Assembly: GCA_030629475.1 (NCBI GenBank)
Contig: DAOVOU010000072.1
Location: forward strand, 1-8,128
Direction: 5' to 3'
DNA from: Desulfobacterales bacterium
Lineage (GTDB): Bacteria > Desulfobacterota > Desulfobacteria > Desulfobacterales > C00003060
Length of the DNA: 8,128 nt
The first letter of the stretch is position 1, and the number at the start of each line of letters is the position of its first letter. The position numbers were made by a program, and so were the translations under genes. This document shows positions 4,620 to 8,128 of the stretch, piece by piece. The notes beneath the pieces are model-generated. The model made no database searches and was not told the origin of the DNA. It saw nothing but the letters and a program-made list of their open reading frames with translations.

Positions 4620-6971
4620 ATGGCTGTTGATCGAAACCTGAAAAAAAAGAAAAAGCGTGAACAGAAGCGGACGGCACGGCGTCAAGCAAAGGGCCGCCTG
4701 CTTCGCCGCGAGAAGCTGGAAGAGTACAGCTGGTTCGCATCCGATAACTATCATAGTGGAGAATATCGCAGCGCTTTCAACTGGGCCATGAAAGGGCTCA
4801 AGCTGCATCCGTCCCATGAGAGGAGTTATCGCATCGCACTGAGCGCCGCAGCGATTTTAGAGGACGATTCGATGACCTTGACCGTGCTCCGACACGGATG
4901 GGAACACCACTTGATCTCTAATAAACAGCAACTGCACGCCCTGGGAAGTCTGGCTTTCGAACGAGGAGACTACGGTCTGGCCAAGGAAACCCTTCAAACT
5001 TTGCTCCAAAATCCGGTATCCCTCCATGGGAGACTTACGAAAAGGGAAAAAAAGGAAGCGGGAATGCGTTTGGAGCTTTGCCGAAACAGGGAACGTTTCA
5101 GGCTCCCAGAACGTGGCGCTCTCCCCACAGGCGCTTTAGCGGAAAAGAAGCGCGAGAAGAAGGTTGCTGAGACAGCCCTCCAACAGAGCGTATCAGAGGA
5201 AAGGGAAGAGACGGAAGCAGCCAAAGCGCAAGCAGAGAGTCTTCCTGACCTGGAGATTGTCTATGAAATCGACGAGGAACCGATTTTTCGTGTCATAAAG
5301 GAGCATCGCACCAGCAATGCCGCCATGTTGGATCTGGCACTCAGTGCCTACAAGCTCTCTTTCCGTACCTCATACGACCAGCTCATTTGCCTTCCCACGA
5401 TCAATAACGTTCAGTCCCTCTGGTACCAGGAAGAGAGCGCTCGGAAAATCATGAAGACCTTTCGCGGGAGAGCCATTCTGGCAGATGAGGTAGGGCTCGG
5501 AAAAACGATCGAGGCCTGCCTTGTACTGAAAGAATATATACTCCGCGGTCTGGTTCGTTCGGCCCTGGTGCTCACGCCCAGTTCTCTGGTCAATCAATGG
5601 CAAGAGGAACTTCGTGGGAAATTTGGCCTCTCATTTGTCACTTCAGACGATACCATGTTTCGGGAAGATCCGGACCGATTCTGGAAGGAACCGTTTCTGT
5701 TGGTTTCCATTCAGACGGCAAAAAGAAAACGTCATTTCGATGCTGTAACCACTCGCGCCTATGACATGGTGATCGTTGATGAAGCGCATCACCTGAAGAA
5801 CCGCTCGACCCTCAACTGGAAGCTGGTGAATGCCATTCAAAAAACCTTCTTGCTCCTCGTCACCGCCACGCCCGTGCAGAATAATCTGGAGGAGCTTTAC
5901 AATCTGGTCACCCTTTTAAAGCCGGGCCATCTCAAGACGCTAAAGGCATTCAAGGAAGAATTCGTCGCCCGGGGCAACCCCACCGACCCCCGAAACAGGG
6001 AGAAGCTGAGACAACTTCTAAAAGAGGTCATGATTCGAAACACCCGTTCGGTTACGCAGTTGCACATCCCGCCCCGCTTCGCTTTCACCATTCGAGTTGA
6101 CCCGTCGCCCGATGAGGAAGCCTTCTACCAGGGGATCAGCCAGTTTGTGACGGAACAGGCCGCTCCGGGTTCTTCGGCTCTTTCCAAAATGGCGCTTCGC
6201 AGGCTTCTGGAAGCGGCAGGGTCTTCTCATTTTGCGTCGCTGAAAATGCTGGAAAAGATAAGCCTTCAGAGCCTGGACGGGACAAGCAAACAGGCAAAAG
6301 AGTTATTGGAAATGGGCAGGTCCATTCGGATGGGAGGAAAGATCCGGCGGGTGATCGAACTTCTGCAGGCTACACCGGAACAGAAAATCATTTTTGTCAA
6401 TTATCTTGCGACCCTGGAGTATTTCGATCAGATCCTGGAAGAATATAAGATGCCTCATGTGGTCTACCGTGGCGGGATGACACAGGCCCAAAAACGGCAA
6501 GCCATCAAGACGTTCCAGGAAGGGTGCCCTATCCTTCTGGCCACGGAAACCGGGGGAGAAGGGCACAACCTGCAGTTTTGTCACGTGATGATCAATTGCG
6601 ACCTTCCCTGGAATCCCATGCAGATCGAACAGCGCATTGGCCGCATCCATCGAATTGGACAAGAGAACGAGGTTCAGATCTACAATTTCTGTTCTGCGGG
6701 AAGTCTGGAGGACTATATGCTGGAAATTTTAAACCGAAAAATCAATATGTTCGAGCTGGTGGTGGGAGAGATTGATATGATTTTGGGTCGCCTCCAGGGA
6801 GAGCGGGAATTCAGCGACCTTGTCTATGAACTCTGGGTGAAGCACCCCGACGAGACAGAAAGACAAAAAGCTTTCAATGCATTAGGCTCCCGGTTAAAGC
6901 GGGCCAGGACAGCATACGAGAAGAGCAAAGAACTGGATGAAAAGCTTTTCCAGGAAGATTTTGGAGTGTAA
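4620..6971 (+). CDS. SNF2/RapA-type ATPase with basic and helical-repeat N-terminus
   Basis: A 783-residue SNF2-family DNA/RNA translocase. Residues 7-32 are very basic (LKKKKKREQKRTARRQAKGR), a likely nucleic-acid or polymerase contact. Residues 34-130 form helical pairs resembling TPRs, and 140-206 are a charged, probably coiled linker. The ATPase core has Walker A DEVGLGKT (289-296, K295), DEAH at 387-390, TATP at 415-418, ETGGEGHNLQF at 643-653 and QRIGRIHRIGQ at 671-681, so all key motifs are intact. DEVGLGKTIEA is the RapA/HepA version rather than the eukaryotic one. The protein stops soon after the helicase C lobe and lacks the long C-terminal domain of RapA. GGAG (4608-4611) lies 8 bases before the ATG. 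It is followed 2 bases later by the zinc-ribbon gene. Roles in RNA polymerase recycling, repair or defence are all possible; none is shown. Confidence 0.92.
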   Translation: MAVDRNLKKKKKREQKRTARRQAKGRLLRREKLEEYSWFASDNYHSGEYRSAFNWAMKGLKLHPSHERSYRIALSAAAILEDDSMTLTVLRHGWEHHLISNKQQLHALGSLAFERGDYGLAKETLQTLLQNPVSLHGRLTKREKKEAGMRLELCRNRERFRLPERGALPTGALAEKKREKKVAETALQQSVSEEREETEAAKAQAESLPDLEIVYEIDEEPIFRVIKEHRTSNAAMLDLALSAYKLSFRTSYDQLICLPTINNVQSLWYQEESARKIMKTFRGRAILADEVGLGKTIEACLVLKEYILRGLVRSALVLTPSSLVNQWQEELRGKFGLSFVTSDDTMFREDPDRFWKEPFLLVSIQTAKRKRHFDAVTTRAYDMVIVDEAHHLKNRSTLNWKLVNAIQKTFLLLVTATPVQNNLEELYNLVTLLKPGHLKTLKAFKEEFVARGNPTDPRNREKLRQLLKEVMIRNTRSVTQLHIPPRFAFTIRVDPSPDEEAFYQGISQFVTEQAAPGSSALSKMALRRLLEAAGSSHFASLKMLEKISLQSLDGTSKQAKELLEMGRSIRMGGKIRRVIELLQATPEQKIIFVNYLATLEYFDQILEEYKMPHVVYRGGMTQAQKRQAIKTFQEGCPILLATETGGEGHNLQFCHVMINCDLPWNPMQIEQRIGRIHRIGQENEVQIYNFCSAGSLEDYMLEILNRKINMFELVVGEIDMILGRLQGEREFSDLVYELWVKHPDETERQKAFNALGSRLKRARTAYEKSKELDEKLFQEDFGV

Positions 6972-6973
6972 GA

Positions 6974-8005
6974 ATGGATTCTGTTCCGGAACTGCTTTCC
7001 TTTGCAGCGCAGGTATTCGAAAAGCACGGGGGAATAGCTGAACGAGACGACAATCACGTGATGGCTTTGCTGCCACCCGGCCTGGCACATTCTCTGGATC
7101 TTCCCGAGGAAGTTCGATTGGGAGAAGAGGCCATGCCGCTCCTTTACGGCAGCCCCGTTCTGGACCGGCTCATCCAGGTGGCTACAGAAGAAATCCCCCT
7201 GGTTTTCGGGCGAATCGAGGTGCCATATCTGAAAAAGGCAGGCTTCGACCAGCTCATCGGGCAAGACATTGTTTTTACAAACGGGCAGGTCCGGGTGACA
7301 GGTCGTGCGGAAGCCCGTACTTCTTACATGGTCTTGACCTGCCGGTATGTAGCGTTGAGTGACGAACGGAAAGAAGGGCTCGTTGAAGTAGGAACGCACG
7401 AAAGTACCGGTGCAATCATTGAGGATTTCGAGACGTTGTGGCCAGAATTCAGGCCCGAATTCTACACCCCGGGAAAAGTCCCCCCACATTTTTCCATCCA
7501 TCTTGAAAAGGCGATCCCTAACGCCATGCGCAAGGCCCGGGTTCTTGCGGAAGAAAAACTGACCGATTTTATAAAGAGCATGCGACGGCGACTCCGCCGG
7601 GATGTGAAAAATACGAGAGAATATTACGATGCCTTGAGAAAAGAGATGGAAGCAAGCCTTTCCCATCACAATCTCAGTGAGGCGCAGCGTGACGAAAGAA
7701 TTGCCAAAATCGAGGACCTGCCCCGGGAAATGGCTCAAAAAATCGAGGACCTGCAACAAAAATACAAGATTCAGGTCCGTTTGAGGCCATGTGCCGCCTT
7801 ACGGTTTCTTATCGACGTTGTCCATATTATGGTCGAAATCCGCTTCCGTAAACACACCCGGACCATCCACCTCATCTGGAATCCGCTGTCTCGCCGTCTC
7901 GATCCTCTGGTGTGCGAGCGTTGCTACGAAACGACACGAAGCGTGCATGCCCATGAAGAAGATTCCCGGTTCCGGTTGCTCTGTGCTTCCTGTGCTCAAA
8001 AATAG
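6974..8005 (+). CDS. Unknown protein with coiled coil and C-terminal zinc-ribbon-like motif, SNF2 partner
   Basis: 343 residues, no named family recognised. Residues 50-150 (YGSPVLDRLIQVATEE, then TSYMVLTCRYVALSDERKEG) recall the segment after the helicase core in long RapA/SNF2 proteins, where a GHPL-type helix is followed by a beta-rich domain; this is a weak, eye-level match. Residues 185-265 are highly charged and helical, with RRRLRRD at 204-210 and the repeated KIEDL at 245-249 and 256-260, and are probably coiled coil. The C-terminus has C314xxC317 and C337xxC340, a plausible zinc ribbon. There is no signal peptide or membrane segment. The ATG follows the SNF2 stop by 2 bases and its GGAG (6963-6966) lies inside the SNF2 end, so the two are translationally linked and probably work as one complex. 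Confidence 0.85.
   Translation: MDSVPELLSFAAQVFEKHGGIAERDDNHVMALLPPGLAHSLDLPEEVRLGEEAMPLLYGSPVLDRLIQVATEEIPLVFGRIEVPYLKKAGFDQLIGQDIVFTNGQVRVTGRAEARTSYMVLTCRYVALSDERKEGLVEVGTHESTGAIIEDFETLWPEFRPEFYTPGKVPPHFSIHLEKAIPNAMRKARVLAEEKLTDFIKSMRRRLRRDVKNTREYYDALRKEMEASLSHHNLSEAQRDERIAKIEDLPREMAQKIEDLQQKYKIQVRLRPCAALRFLIDVVHIMVEIRFRKHTRTIHLIWNPLSRRLDPLVCERCYETTRSVHAHEEDSRFRLLCASCAQK
7706..7754 (+). repeat. In-frame 16-base direct repeat in the partner gene
   Basis: AAAATCGAGGACCTGC occurs at 7706-7721 and 7739-7754, 33 bases apart, which is exactly 11 codons. Both copies encode KIEDL. An 11-residue period is compatible with a hendecad coiled coil and could reflect a local duplication. Confidence 0.6.
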
Positions 8006-8128
8006 TGAGACCCGTTACACGGCGGAAAACGTCATAGTCCCCGTAACCCGCAATTTGGATCGACATGGCAGGCTGGTTTCTCCCCGGAACGGGTGGCCTG
8101 CTAACCTTTGTCTTTCCACCGTGTCTCC
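8006..8128. other. Downstream flank with no supported gene
   Basis: A weak stem can form between GCAGGC (8068-8073) and GCCTGC (8096-8101), but there is no T-run right after it. An ATG at 8065 opens a frame to the window edge but lacks a ribosome binding site. Neither is firm enough to annotate. Confidence 0.4.

Noticed and set aside
6824..7759. 311-codon minus-strand open frame
   Set aside because: It is antisense to the SNF2 end and the partner gene. The plus-strand pair has linked starts, a ribosome binding site and a zinc-ribbon motif; this frame has none.
4620..8005. DISARM-type defence locus (DrmD-like SNF2)
   Set aside because: No DrmA, DrmB, DrmC or methyltransferase gene is present, and the partner protein matches none of them by eye.
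8065..8128. Start of a further gene at the right edge
   Set aside because: The ATG has no ribosome binding site and only about 20 codons are visible, with no recognisable motif.

Overview
The window reads as an ordinary chromosomal segment of an anaerobic, sulfate-reducer-type deltaproteobacterium (Desulfobacterota). This is inference: it rests on the style of the XRE and receiver-only regulators, the short ATTCC-rich and REP-like intergenic repeats, the TTG starts and the mixed base composition. No rRNA or other taxonomic marker is present.

Layout. Positions 1-95 (minus) hold the first 31 codons of a secreted protein that runs off the left edge. Positions 96-530 are non-coding, with a near-consensus sigma70 promoter (221-249) and a large imperfect palindromic repeat (330-486). 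Positions 531-715 form what looks like a complete phenylalanine attenuator: a 27-codon leader peptide with five Phe codons, then six RNA segments that can pair in two mutually exclusive ways and end in a strong intrinsic terminator. It precedes a 625-residue fusion of type I-beta DAHP synthase with prephenate dehydratase and an ACT domain (838-2715). The fused enzyme joins the entry step of the shikimate pathway to the phenylalanine branch, so attenuation by Phe supply and allosteric control by Phe would act on the same polypeptide.

A single-domain response regulator (2709-3065, minus) ends tail-to-tail with the fusion gene, overlapping it by 7 bases. It is divergent from a small XRE-family regulator (3232-3627), which is followed by radC (3685-4344). 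Both plus-strand genes appear to start with TTG.

Positions 4345-4619 carry a near-perfect sigma70 promoter (4388-4416) and a 127-bp MITE-like element (4443-4569) with 16-bp perfect terminal inverted repeats, a TTCTT target duplication and an internal REP-like hairpin. Downstream is a tight two-gene unit: a SNF2/RapA-type ATPase with a basic and helical-repeat N-terminus (4620-6971), and, 2 bases later, a 343-residue protein of unknown function with a coiled coil and a C-terminal four-cysteine zinc-ribbon-like motif (6974-8005). The last 123 bases hold no supported gene.

The two most interesting items are the Phe attenuator on a DAHPS-PDT fusion and the uncharacterised SNF2-plus-zinc-ribbon pair, which may be a split RapA-like machine.
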